In this document: positions 48,394-56,089 of the stretch, one piece after another
How the letters are laid out: each line of letters begins with the position of its first letter
Position numbering within the stretch: position 1 is the first letter of the stretch
Origin: Clostridia bacterium
GTDB taxonomy: Bacteria > Bacillota > DSM-521 > Neomoorellales > SLTJ01
NCBI GenBank assembly: GCA_024653205.1
Contig: JANLFO010000017.1
Location: 1 to 56,595 of the forward strand
Length of the DNA: 56,595 bases
Direction of reading: 5' to 3'
Program-made: the position numbers and the translations under genes
The notes under the pieces: generated by a model
Database searches by the model: none
What the model was told of the DNA's origin: nothing
The model's input: the letters and a program-made list of their open reading frames with translations, nothing else

Positions 48394-48663
48394 ATGGAGG
48401 TAAGCCTCGAGAACCTGGCCAGCGCCACGGCGGTTTCCAAGTCTTTTGGTCGCTTTCTGTCGCGCTCCAAGAAGGAGCCGGTTTTTATCCTCAGGAACAA
48501 TGAGGTGGAGGCGGTCTTGGTGGGCATCAAACACTACCGGCGGCTGGCCGAGGCTTACGAAGTTCTGCAGGACCTGAGCCTGGCTCGGGAAGTCTTTGAG
48601 CAGCCCACCGATAACCCCGAGGGCAAGACCGTCTTTGACATCCTGGCCGAATTCGAAAGCTAG
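48394..48663 (+). CDS. Phd/YefM-type antitoxin
   Basis: An 89-residue protein with the Phd/YefM pattern: SATAVSKSFGRFLSRSKKEPVFILRNNEVEAVLVGIKHY in parts, then a C-terminal tail that would bind the toxin. ATG at 48394 is 8 bases after AAGGAGGT. It should neutralise the RelE-like protein encoded 13 bases downstream and probably represses its own promoter. Confidence 0.8.
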   Translation: MEVSLENLASATAVSKSFGRFLSRSKKEPVFILRNNEVEAVLVGIKHYRRLAEAYEVLQDLSLAREVFEQPTDNPEGKTVFDILAEFES

Positions 48664-48676
48664 GGAGCCACGAGGG

Positions 48677-48955
48677 GTGTACGAGGTTCGGCCTAAGAAC
48701 GCGAACCGTCTTCGGCACGATATTGCCCGGTTAACCCCCGATGAGCGTGAGCGCGTACGAGAGGCCCTTCTGGCCCTGGCCGAAAACCCGCGGCCCCGAG
48801 GGGCCCTGTGTCTAGAGAAGAACTACTATCGGATCAGAGTTGGCCCCATGCGGATCCTATACCAGGTTCTCGACGAGGAACGTCTGATCCTGGTAGGCGC
48901 AATCGTCAGGCGTAGCGAAGCTACCTACAGGCGCTGGCGGTCGCTTTTCAAGTAA
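48677..48955 (+). CDS. RelE/ParE-family toxin
   Basis: A 92-residue protein with features of RelE mRNA interferases: PKNANRLRHDIARLTPDERERVREALLAL, then NYYRIRVGPMRILYQV and the closing RRSEATYRRW. GTG at 48677 follows GAGGGG. Paired with the antitoxin before it. The basic residues of RelE (Arg in RIRVGPMRILY) are present. Confidence 0.82.
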   Translation: MYEVRPKNANRLRHDIARLTPDERERVREALLALAENPRPRGALCLEKNYYRIRVGPMRILYQVLDEERLILVGAIVRRSEATYRRWRSLFK

Positions 48956-49190
48956 GGTCCTAAGATCAATCCTGAGGCAAGCCGGTGTGACCGCGGAAGA
49001 GTTCAGCAAACTTCTGTTGTAGTCCTTTTCGATGGCGCACGGTACTACCTGCCCGCTTTTACCCGCCGGCAGGTAAGCGCCGCCCCCGCGTCGAACATAG
49101 GATAGACAGACGGAAGCGGCACCCACCGTAACCGGGCCGGCCGCAAACCGGCCGGGCCCGAGTGGTGCCCGGCGCGAGGGGGCGTCCCGC

Positions 49191-49772
49191 ATGGCCGACC
49201 CGTCCGACCTCATGGACCGCCTGCGGCAGGGCGACGCCTCGGCCTTCGAGGAGTTCGCCGCCGCTTATTGGCGCAAAATCTACGCCCTGGCCCTGAGCCT
49301 TTCCGGCAACCGCGCCGACGCCGAAGACCTCACCCAGGAAGTGCTGCTCAAGGTCTACCAGGGCTTCTCCCAATACGTGCAGAAGGCCGGAAACCTGGAG
49401 GCCTTCGTGCACCGCATGACCGTCAACCTCTGGATCGACTGGGTGCGCCGCCGCCGGCGCGCCCCGGAGTTTTCCCTGGACGGCGCCCTGGACCGGCAGG
49501 AAGGCAGCGCCGGTCTGGACCTGCCCGACCCGGAGGCGGGTGTGGAAGAGGTGCACCGGAAGGAGTTCTGGTCGGCGGTCTGGCAGGCCTTCGGCGAGCT
49601 GCCGGAATCCTACCGGGTGCTGCTCAAGCTGCGGGCCGTGGACCGGATGTCCTACAAGGAAATCGCCGCCGCCCTGGGCGAGAGCGAGGCGGCGGTTAGG
49701 GCCAAGCTCAACCGCAGCCGGGCCCTGCTCCGGGAGAAGCTGCGCCGCCGCGGCTTCGACCCCCGGCAGTGA
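49191..49772 (+). CDS. ECF-type RNA polymerase sigma factor
   Basis: A 193-residue group IV sigma factor. Region 2 contains DAEDLTQEVLLKVYQGFS (about residues 43-60), region 4 contains FGELPESYRVLLKLRAVDRMSYKEIAAALGES in parts, with the helix-turn-helix at about residues 156-178 and RAKLNRSRALLREKL. No region 1 or 3. ATG at 49191. The probable anti-sigma gene is at 51063, separated by other genes. A GC-rich hairpin (GGCCGG 49135-49140 with CCGGCC 49148-49153) is about 40 bases upstream. Confidence 0.9.
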   Translation: MADPSDLMDRLRQGDASAFEEFAAAYWRKIYALALSLSGNRADAEDLTQEVLLKVYQGFSQYVQKAGNLEAFVHRMTVNLWIDWVRRRRRAPEFSLDGALDRQEGSAGLDLPDPEAGVEEVHRKEFWSAVWQAFGELPESYRVLLKLRAVDRMSYKEIAAALGESEAAVRAKLNRSRALLREKLRRRGFDPRQ

Positions 49773-49814
49773 CCCCGTGCCGACCGGTATTCTGTCTCTT
49801 TTCGCCTGGGAGTC

Positions 49815-49823
49815 TGCTATAAT
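49815..49823 (+). promoter_or_regulatory. extended -10 promoter of DUF433 gene
   Basis: TGCTATAAT is a full extended -10 element. No good -35 is seen at 17 bases, as is common for extended -10 promoters. It lies 58 bases before the DUF433 start. Confidence 0.55.
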
Positions 49824-49880
49824 GTTACCGGCAGACCGCGCCAGAAGGACCATACGCGGTCCCGGAAGGAAGGTGCAGCC

Positions 49881-50108
49881 GTGAACCTCGATCGCATCAC
49901 GGTGGACCCCCAGGTGTGTATGGGTCAGCCCACCATTCGCGGCACGCGAATAACCGTCGCCTTTGTCCTGAAGCTCCTGGCCTCGGGCATGGACGTGCCC
50001 TCGCTGCTTTCCGCCTACCCCGAACTGGCGGAGGAAGATGTGTGCCAGGCTCTGGCGTACGCCGCCTGGCTGGCCGCCGAGCAGACCCGTACGGTTCCCC
50101 GTATTTAG
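49881..50108 (+). CDS. DUF433 protein (VapB-like antitoxin family)
   Basis: A 75-residue protein with the DUF433 pattern: ITVDPQVCMGQPTIRGTRITVAFVLKLLASG, then YPELAEEDVCQALAYAAWL. The family has a helix-turn-helix and is often found as the antitoxin of a DUF5615 PIN-like toxin. No such toxin gene follows here (only 42 bases before the end of vapC). GTG at 49881 follows GGAAGG. Confidence 0.8.
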   Translation: MNLDRITVDPQVCMGQPTIRGTRITVAFVLKLLASGMDVPSLLSAYPELAEEDVCQALAYAAWLAAEQTRTVPRI

Positions 50109-50150
50109 TCCTGCGGAATGGGCGTGCCCGCGTGCCAGCGCGCCCACAGG

Positions 50151-50582
50151 TTACCGGCCCGGCAACACTTCCAGGTCCACGGCGCGCAAGGCTTCCCAGA
50201 GCCGCTCGTCGAAACAACCCGCCACTACCCGGTCCTTTACCCGCACCTTCAAGGTTAGCGCCGATGCAAGGTGAATGGCGTCAAAGCCCCTCAAGCGGTG
50301 TTTTTCTGCCAGCTCGCCGGCGAACCTGGCAAGGGAGTCTGACACTTCCAGGGCCAGATACCGCGGCCAATCGCTTTCCAGTGCCGCCACTACCTGGCGG
50401 TAGTCCTTCTCGTCCAAAAGACCGTCTCGTAAGCCCCGGGCCAGCGCAGCCCGCGCCTCGGGATAGGCCACTATGCTGGTGGCCGCAACCGCAGCTTCGC
50501 CCACCAACCGGCGGACCGCCTCCGAGCCCGGCTCCAGGACGTAGAGCTTCACCAGGGCGCTGGTGTCCAGGTAGCAGATCAC
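50151..50582 (-). CDS. VapC-type PIN-domain toxin
   Basis: A 143-residue PIN ribonuclease with the acidic site YLDTSALVKLYV (Asp 6), SIVAYPEARAAL (Glu) and RGFDAIHLASALTL (Asp) as in VapC. The GTG start overlaps the stop of the antitoxin gene, so it is coupled to it. It should cleave RNA when freed of antitoxin. Confidence 0.88.
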   Translation of the reverse strand: MICYLDTSALVKLYVLEPGSEAVRRLVGEAAVAATSIVAYPEARAALARGLRDGLLDEKDYRQVVAALESDWPRYLALEVSDSLARFAGELAEKHRLRGFDAIHLASALTLKVRVKDRVVAGCFDERLWEALRAVDLEVLPGR

Positions 50583-50845
50583 CGGCGGTCCTCCGCGACC
50601 AGCGACGCGATTGACGCCTCGCCGCGGACCGGTGCCGGCGCTGCCATACCCTGCGGTTTCCCCCCGCGCCAGGAGGCCATCCCCTGCTCCACTAGGGCCA
50701 GGACGGGGAGTTGCTCGTTTCCCGGAACCGGCACCAGCTTGGCAACCGGGACGTTGCGCTCCGTAATTAGGACCGTCTCCCCCTGTTTGACGCGCCTCAG
50801 ATACATGCTGAAGCGGTTTTTGACTTCTCTGATACCCGCCTCCAC
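50579..50845 (-). CDS. Phd/YefM-like antitoxin of VapC
   Basis: An 88-residue protein with AGIREVKNRFSMYLRRVKQGETVLITERNVPVAKLVPV in parts, typical of antitoxins that accompany VapC. GTG at 50845 is 5 bases after GGAGGTGG, preferred over an earlier in-frame ATG that would overlap the promoter. The C-terminal half is rich in Ala, Pro and Gly. Confidence 0.82.
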   Translation of the reverse strand: MEAGIREVKNRFSMYLRRVKQGETVLITERNVPVAKLVPVPGNEQLPVLALVEQGMASWRGGKPQGMAAPAPVRGEASIASLVAEDRR

Positions 50846-50866
50846 AGAACCACCTCCAGTGGCTAC

Positions 50867-50895
50867 ATTATAGCCCGTAAGAGGCCACATTTCAA
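50867..50895 (-). promoter_or_regulatory. promoter of vapBC-like operon
   Basis: On the - strand: TTGAAA (50895-50890), a 17-base spacer and TATAAT (50872-50867), about 22 bases before the antitoxin start. Confidence 0.75.
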
Positions 50896-50965
50896 CAGGC
50901 CCCAACCTTTCGAGGGCACGGCTGGTCCTGTGCGAGCACCTAAGATGCCGTGACCAAACCTCCCC

Positions 50966-50977
50966 AAGAAATTTCTT
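50966..50977. promoter_or_regulatory. 12-base palindrome upstream of anti-sigma gene
   Basis: AAGAAATTTCTT is a perfect palindrome, AT-rich in a GC-rich region, 11 bases before a possible ECF-type -35. It may be an operator. Confidence 0.35.
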
Positions 50978-50987
50978 AGTGCCCCGC

Positions 50988-51013
50988 GAAACTTTTCCCC
51001 GTTTCCATCGTGA
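50988..51013 (+). promoter_or_regulatory. possible ECF-type promoter of anti-sigma gene
   Basis: GAAAC (50988-50992), a 16-base spacer and CGTGA (51009-51013) resemble the GAAC/CGT promoters of ECF sigma factors. The site is 49 bases before the GTG of the anti-sigma gene. Confidence 0.3.
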
Positions 51014-51062
51014 TTCCTAACAGAGCCCGCAAAGCGCCGGGCTGCGGAGAGGAGTCAGTACC

Positions 51063-52178
51063 GTGAACTGCCGGCAGGCCGAAAACCTAATATCCGCCTA
51101 CCTGGACGGGGAGCTTGAAGGCGGGTACCGCGCCGAGATCGAGGCACACCTGGCCTCCTGCCCGGCCTGCCGCCAATACGCGGAGGAGCTGGAGGCGGCC
51201 CAGGCCGCCCTGGCCGGCATCTTCGCCGCGGCCGAGCCCCCGGCGGACCTGCTGGAGCGGGTGATGGCCCGTGTCCGCAGCGCCGGGGCCGAAACCCCGG
51301 TATCCCGGCAGGCGGCCGCTTTTTCGGGCTGGCGCCGGACCTTCGCGGTCGCGGGCCTGGCGGCCGCCGTGGTGCTGGCCTGCCTGCAGTTCGGCGAGGC
51401 GCGGCTGAACCCGTTCTCGCGGCCCGTGGCCCCGGTGCCCCAGGTGGCGGTGAACGAGCCGGCCCAGCCGCAGCCGGTCGGGCCGGGCAGGCCCGCAGCT
51501 CCGGAGGTCGATACCTCCCCTGAGGTTGAGACCTCCACGCCGGCGGCGGAAAGTCCCGCGCCGGAGGCGGGCGCTCCCGAAGCGTCCCCCTCCGGGGAGA
51601 CGGCCACGCCTGAGGCCATTCAAGGCGGCGAGGCTCCGGCGGCCGGGGAGAAGCGGGGCGAACCGTCCGGCAGCATCCTCACGGACAAAGAGGTCCGGGC
51701 CGCGGCCGGCGAAGTGCGGGTGGCGTTAGCCGATACCGCCGCCGGGCCGGCCAAGACCTTCCTCAGCCATGCCCGGCACCTGCGAACCACCGTGGTGCGG
51801 CTGGGCGTGGAGGACCTTGAGGCGGCGCGGGCCGGGGTAACGGAGACGGCGGTTGCGTGCGGCGCGGTTTCGGTCGACGAGGCCTGGACCTACCAGGACC
51901 GCCAGATGATCCTGAGGGTGCTCCTGCCCGTGGGCAGCGCGGCCCGATTCGCGGCCCAGGTTTCCACCCTGGGCGAGGTCCTGGGCCGGAGCACGGAAAC
52001 CGCGAACGTAACCAACGAGTTCGAGCGGCGCCTGGCCGAATACCGGGAACTCTCGGCCAAAGAGGATCCGCAGAGCAAAACGCTGGCCGAGGCGGCCGAA
52101 AAGGTCCTGGAGGCCCTGGACCGGGAGAGCCTGGAGGCGGGCCGGGAAGTGGTCAACGTGTGGCTCCAACTCCGCTAG
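51063..52178 (+). CDS. zinc-finger anti-sigma factor, membrane bound
   Basis: A 371-residue protein with an N-terminal anti-sigma zinc motif (HLASCPACRQY, the H-x3-C-x2-C form, near residue 29), one membrane segment (TFAVAGLAAAVVLACLQF near residue 97), a Pro/Glu/Ala-rich linker (about 125-205), and an outer domain of about 165 residues with a final coiled-coil-like stretch. The zinc finger would hold an ECF sigma factor inside while the outer part senses a signal. The partner is probably the sigma gene at 49191. GTG at 51063 follows GAGAGGAG. Confidence 0.82.
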   Translation: MNCRQAENLISAYLDGELEGGYRAEIEAHLASCPACRQYAEELEAAQAALAGIFAAAEPPADLLERVMARVRSAGAETPVSRQAAAFSGWRRTFAVAGLAAAVVLACLQFGEARLNPFSRPVAPVPQVAVNEPAQPQPVGPGRPAAPEVDTSPEVETSTPAAESPAPEAGAPEASPSGETATPEAIQGGEAPAAGEKRGEPSGSILTDKEVRAAAGEVRVALADTAAGPAKTFLSHARHLRTTVVRLGVEDLEAARAGVTETAVACGAVSVDEAWTYQDRQMILRVLLPVGSAARFAAQVSTLGEVLGRSTETANVTNEFERRLAEYRELSAKEDPQSKTLAEAAEKVLEALDRESLEAGREVVNVWLQLR

Positions 52179-52444
52179 CCCCATCGGGCGGGCGGGGTGG
52201 GCATAGAACTTTCCGGAAAAGGGGGTATGCGGTCCCGGAGGGCGCGGGCAGGCGCAGCTCCGCCGGCGGTGGGCGCCTACATAGGAGCCGCCGGACGGGA
52301 GGCGCGGGCGGCGCGGTCCGGGAAAAAGGGAAGTGAAACGCGGAGGAATTCTCAGCCTGCAATGTGGACGCAGCTCGAGGGGTGAAGAGGGCCGCAAGGC
52401 TCGGAGCAAACCGATCAATTCCAAATTTCGGGAGGGAGAATTGA

Positions 52445-54604
52445 GTGAGGAAGACGCGCAGTAAAGCGGTATCCATCCTGGTCGCGCTGACCTTCCTGCT
52501 GACCATGGTCTTCGCCTTCGCCGGCCCGGCCGCGGCGGGCACGACCTACTCCGTTAGCAGCGCGCCGACGGTGTCGGACACGACTAACCAGCAGGCCGGT
52601 ACCATTTATGTTAACATGTCTCCCCTTGCTGAATACAGTACGGCGCTGCTGTCGTTGCCTACAGGCGTCACGCTTGACAATGTCAACGACGTTCAAGTAG
52701 CGACGAGCAGTTCCGTAGTAGCCAATGTATATCCCGTGGCGACCACACCAACCGGCGCCATTAAGAGCGTGAGGCTTGAGGTCGCCCCAAGTTCTGGTAT
52801 TGTAGACACGGCATGGGTTACCTTGGCATTTGCCGATGTAGATGTGGACACGGGCTACACCGGAGACATCACCGTGACCATCACAGGCCTTAGCGGCCAA
52901 CTTCCGGATGGGGACGTCGTGATAGCCACGGTCGGGCCGGGCCAGGTGACGCTTGCCGCGGATGGCATGCCCACCCTTGGCGAGAGCGGAGGTACGGTCA
53001 AGATCAAGCTTCGGGAGAGCACCGCAGGTGCTCTGGTAACGGGCGCTTCCCTGAAGTTGAAGCTACCAGCGGGATTCGAGTGGGATGATACGACACTGGT
53101 GGTCAAGGACGTGACCACCGAGAATTCCGTATCAACCATTACAGGTACAGCCTCTGGCCGGGACCTGACCCTTAACGTTAGCGACACTAGTGGTAAAGGG
53201 TACTACCGTGTCGAGGTGAAGGTAGTTCCCACCTCGACCGCCAAACAGGGCGACATCACCGTGACCGTGCTAGCGGGTACCACTAAGAACTTCTCGCCCT
53301 CCTCCCTGGTGGTGGCCAAATACGGCGACTACGGCGTGACCGTCAGCGTTGACAGCACGCCGGAGCTCATCGCCGGCCGGTACGCGGCGAAGATCGGCAC
53401 CTTTACTATTCAGGAGACCCTCGACGGCAGCCTGGTTGCTGGTCGTGCCGTCACCATGACCCTGCCGGAGGGCGCCAAGTGGGTAGGCTCCAGCCCCGCG
53501 AGTGCATACTCCAGCACCAACGGACTCAGCCTGATCCCGAGTTCTATATCTAAGGATGGCCGCACCGCGAAGTACACGGTCGCCCAAGGCACGGACACCA
53601 GGGCCGGCAAGGTGACCTTTAAGGACGTAGAGGTAGCGCTTGCAGTAGACTTTGCCGGCGATCTCACGATCGAATTCGGCGGCAGCGCGGGTCTGGACGA
53701 GGTGACCGCGACGGTAGCGAAGGTGATTGCGCCCATCAGCGCATCCTGCCCCGACAAGCCGGCCGAACTAATCATCGGGTTGGCGGACCAGCCGGCGGGA
53801 GAAATCCTGATCAAGGAGAGCAAGGCCGGAGCCCTTCTGTATAACAAGAGACTCGTGGTCGATCCGGGCGAAGACGTGAGGTTTGATGGGAAGCCCACGG
53901 TTACGGTCACCGAGGGCGATCTCGAGGTCAAGGCCGTCGAGGTGAGCGGCGGCGTTTTAAGCTTCACGATTTCCAGCGATAGCAGCGAGCCGAGCACCAT
54001 TCGCATCAGCAACATTAAGTACAAGGTGGACCGCACGGTGGTCTACGGGGATGTCGAGGTAGCAATCAAGGGAGACGCGCTGGACGAGGTCAATGACCTA
54101 GACGTGGTTGGTGACACAAACGGCGACGGCACAACCGACGAAGACGACATGCTATTCCCGGACAATACCAAGGCTGCTACTGTAGTGAACGCTACGGTGG
54201 TTACGCCCGCGCCCACCGAGGCCGCAGTAGCCTCCACCTTCACCGTGGGTAGCACCGGCTACACCGTGGGCGGCGAGACCAAGACCATGGATGTGGCTCC
54301 GTTCATCGAGAACGGCCGCACCTACCTGCCGGTCCGCTACGCGGCCTACGCCGTGGGCGTATCGGAGGACCAGATTCTGTGGGATGCCGCCACCGCTACC
54401 GCGACCTTCATGAAGGGCGACCGGGTGGTGCAGTTCGTGGCCAACACCAACAAGATGATCGTGAACGGCTCGGCGATCACCATCGACGTGCCCATCAAGT
54501 CGGTGAGCGGCCGCCTGGTGGTGCCCATTCGCTGGGTCGGCGTGGCCTTCGGCTGCACGGTTGACTGGAACGCGGAGACTCAGACGGTGACCGTAACGCA
54601 GTAG
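52445..54604 (+). CDS. secreted repeat protein with copper-amine-oxidase-N domain
   Basis: A 719-residue exported protein. The signal peptide spans about residues 1-31 (basic start, VALTFLLTMVFAFAG, then AAAG). Three related segments start near residues 179, 315 and 451, each with a pattern like I-x-E-S-x-A-G-A-L followed by L-x-L-P-x-G, giving a period of about 136 residues. DTNGDGTTDEDD near residue 559 resembles a dockerin-type calcium loop. The last 120 residues form a copper-amine-oxidase N-terminal (stalk) domain, MDVAPFIENGRTYLPVRY. No SLH domain is seen. GTG at 52445 follows GGGAGGGAG. It is probably an abundant surface or S-layer protein; its own terminator follows. Confidence 0.78.
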   Translation: MRKTRSKAVSILVALTFLLTMVFAFAGPAAAGTTYSVSSAPTVSDTTNQQAGTIYVNMSPLAEYSTALLSLPTGVTLDNVNDVQVATSSSVVANVYPVATTPTGAIKSVRLEVAPSSGIVDTAWVTLAFADVDVDTGYTGDITVTITGLSGQLPDGDVVIATVGPGQVTLAADGMPTLGESGGTVKIKLRESTAGALVTGASLKLKLPAGFEWDDTTLVVKDVTTENSVSTITGTASGRDLTLNVSDTSGKGYYRVEVKVVPTSTAKQGDITVTVLAGTTKNFSPSSLVVAKYGDYGVTVSVDSTPELIAGRYAAKIGTFTIQETLDGSLVAGRAVTMTLPEGAKWVGSSPASAYSSTNGLSLIPSSISKDGRTAKYTVAQGTDTRAGKVTFKDVEVALAVDFAGDLTIEFGGSAGLDEVTATVAKVIAPISASCPDKPAELIIGLADQPAGEILIKESKAGALLYNKRLVVDPGEDVRFDGKPTVTVTEGDLEVKAVEVSGGVLSFTISSDSSEPSTIRISNIKYKVDRTVVYGDVEVAIKGDALDEVNDLDVVGDTNGDGTTDEDDMLFPDNTKAATVVNATVVTPAPTEAAVASTFTVGSTGYTVGGETKTMDVAPFIENGRTYLPVRYAAYAVGVSEDQILWDAATATATFMKGDRVVQFVANTNKMIVNGSAITIDVPIKSVSGRLVVPIRWVGVAFGCTVDWNAETQTVTVTQ

Positions 54605-54625
54605 GTTGCAAGGCAGTTTTGGGGT

Positions 54626-54657
54626 ACCGGGCCCGGGAGGCTCCTCCCGGGCCCGGT
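54626..54657 (+). terminator. strong hairpin after the surface-protein gene
   Basis: A perfect 15-bp stem: ACCGGGCCCGGGAGG (54626-54640) and its complement at 54643-54657, with a two-base formal loop. No immediate T-run; a weaker T-rich stretch starts about 20 bases later. Likely terminates or stabilises the mRNA end. Confidence 0.65.
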
Positions 54658-54765
54658 CCGCGTTATGCAGTTCTCATCTTCTTTTCAGCCGGAGCAGGTA
54701 GAATACAGTGAGACTCAGGTTGTGCGGCGCGGGCAACTCCCGCAGCCGCGAGGGGGGGAGCGCGG

Positions 54766-55905
54766 TTGGTCAACAGGGCGCGCAGCATCACCCGCCGGGC
54801 GGGCGCGCTGACGGCGGTAGTCCTGTGGGTCGCACTGGCGGTCCTGGGGCAGGGGCCCGGCATGGCCCGGGCGGAGGAAGCAGCAGAGCGGGAACTCCGG
54901 CTGGAGGAAGCCATCACCAGGGCGCTGCAGGTGGATCTGGCGCTGCGATCGGCAGAGCTGTCGGTAGAGGAGAACGAACTGGCGAGGGAGGATGCGGCGG
55001 AGGCAGTGACATTCACCCCAGTGCTGGGCGAGAGTTATAGCCCCGCCTACGAAACCGCCTGGTACGGGTTGCTAACCGCCGACCTGCAGTGGCAGATGAG
55101 CAAGAAGAGCTATGCTGCTCAGGAGGACGCGGTGGTGCTGGAGACCTGCCAGAAGTACTGGGCGGTGCAGGGCGCAGAGGAAGCGGTGGAGGCAGCCAGA
55201 TTGGGCCTGGAGGCGGCGGAGCTTGGTCTGCGGCGCGCCCGGGCTATGCAGGCGGTCGGGCTCATCACCGATGCGGATCTCCAGGCGGCGGAGTCCCAGG
55301 CCAAACAGGCCGAGGCTGGACGGGCCGCGGCGGAGCGGGCTCTGGAGGCGGCCTGGGAGGAACTGGCGGAGCAGGTGGGCCTGGGGTCGGGCGAGCGGCC
55401 GGTGCTGGTGGACCGTCCGGAATTCGCGCCACTGGGTGAGGTATCCCTGGGGCACGAGATCAGCCGGGTGCTGGAAACCAGCCCCCAGGTGTGGCAGGCC
55501 GAGCAGGCCCGCACCCTGGCCGAGTGGAGCCTCTCCATGGCCTACGCCACCGGCGGCTACGAGTCCTACGAAGCCCGGCAGATACAGCAGGAGCAGGTGG
55601 AACTGACCATCCAGACCACCCGCCAGGCGGTAGAGAGCGGGGTGCGGAACCTCTACCGCGCCATCCGGGCCCTGGAGGACCAGTACGCCCAGCAGGAGCG
55701 CGAGGTGGCGGCGGCTGAGGCCAGTCTGAAGGTCGCGGAGGCCAAGTTCTCTGTAGGGATGATAACCCGGTCTGAGCTGCTGGCTGCAGAGCTGGAGCTG
55801 GCCCAGGCGCGGGTGAACCTGGCGGCCACGGTGCGCCAGCACGCCTACTACCGCCTGGCCTTCCAGAAGCCCTGGGCGGTCAGCAGTTCGGGGGGCGGAT
55901 CGTGA
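54766..55905 (+). CDS. TolC-like outer-layer efflux protein
   Basis: A 379-residue protein with a signal peptide (AGALTAVVLWVALAVLG near residue 12, cleavage near ARAEEA) and two long alpha-helical halves. LRLEEAITRALQ near residue 44 and the repeated AEASLKVAEAKFSVGMITRSELLAAELELAQARVNL pattern (in parts, near residue 320) are those of the outer membrane efflux protein family. It is shorter than TolC of Proteobacteria. TTG at 54766 follows GGGGGGAG. Presence in a Firmicute-like genome points to an outer layer or an envelope-spanning role. Confidence 0.75.
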   Translation: MVNRARSITRRAGALTAVVLWVALAVLGQGPGMARAEEAAERELRLEEAITRALQVDLALRSAELSVEENELAREDAAEAVTFTPVLGESYSPAYETAWYGLLTADLQWQMSKKSYAAQEDAVVLETCQKYWAVQGAEEAVEAARLGLEAAELGLRRARAMQAVGLITDADLQAAESQAKQAEAGRAAAERALEAAWEELAEQVGLGSGERPVLVDRPEFAPLGEVSLGHEISRVLETSPQVWQAEQARTLAEWSLSMAYATGGYESYEARQIQQEQVELTIQTTRQAVESGVRNLYRAIRALEDQYAQQEREVAAAEASLKVAEAKFSVGMITRSELLAAELELAQARVNLAATVRQHAYYRLAFQKPWAVSSSGGGS

Positions 55906-56089
55906 CCCGATGGTGCCGGCCCGGCGGTCATGGGTGGCCGTGGCCACGCGGAGGCACCATGACGGCGCGAGAACGGTGCGGGCCGGGAAACAGAGCGAGT
56001 TAGGGGAGTCATATCGAGGCGACCATGTCCGGGTCTGGTCCCCAGCCGTACCGACGAGGGGACGGCCCTGGCAGAAGGGAGGCGCTGAA

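Noticed and set aside
52179-52444. Cyclic di-GMP riboswitch in the leader of the surface-protein gene
   Set aside because: GCAAGGC and GCAAACC fragments are present, but not in the order or structure of the known aptamer. The 266-base leader otherwise shows only GC-rich inverted segments.
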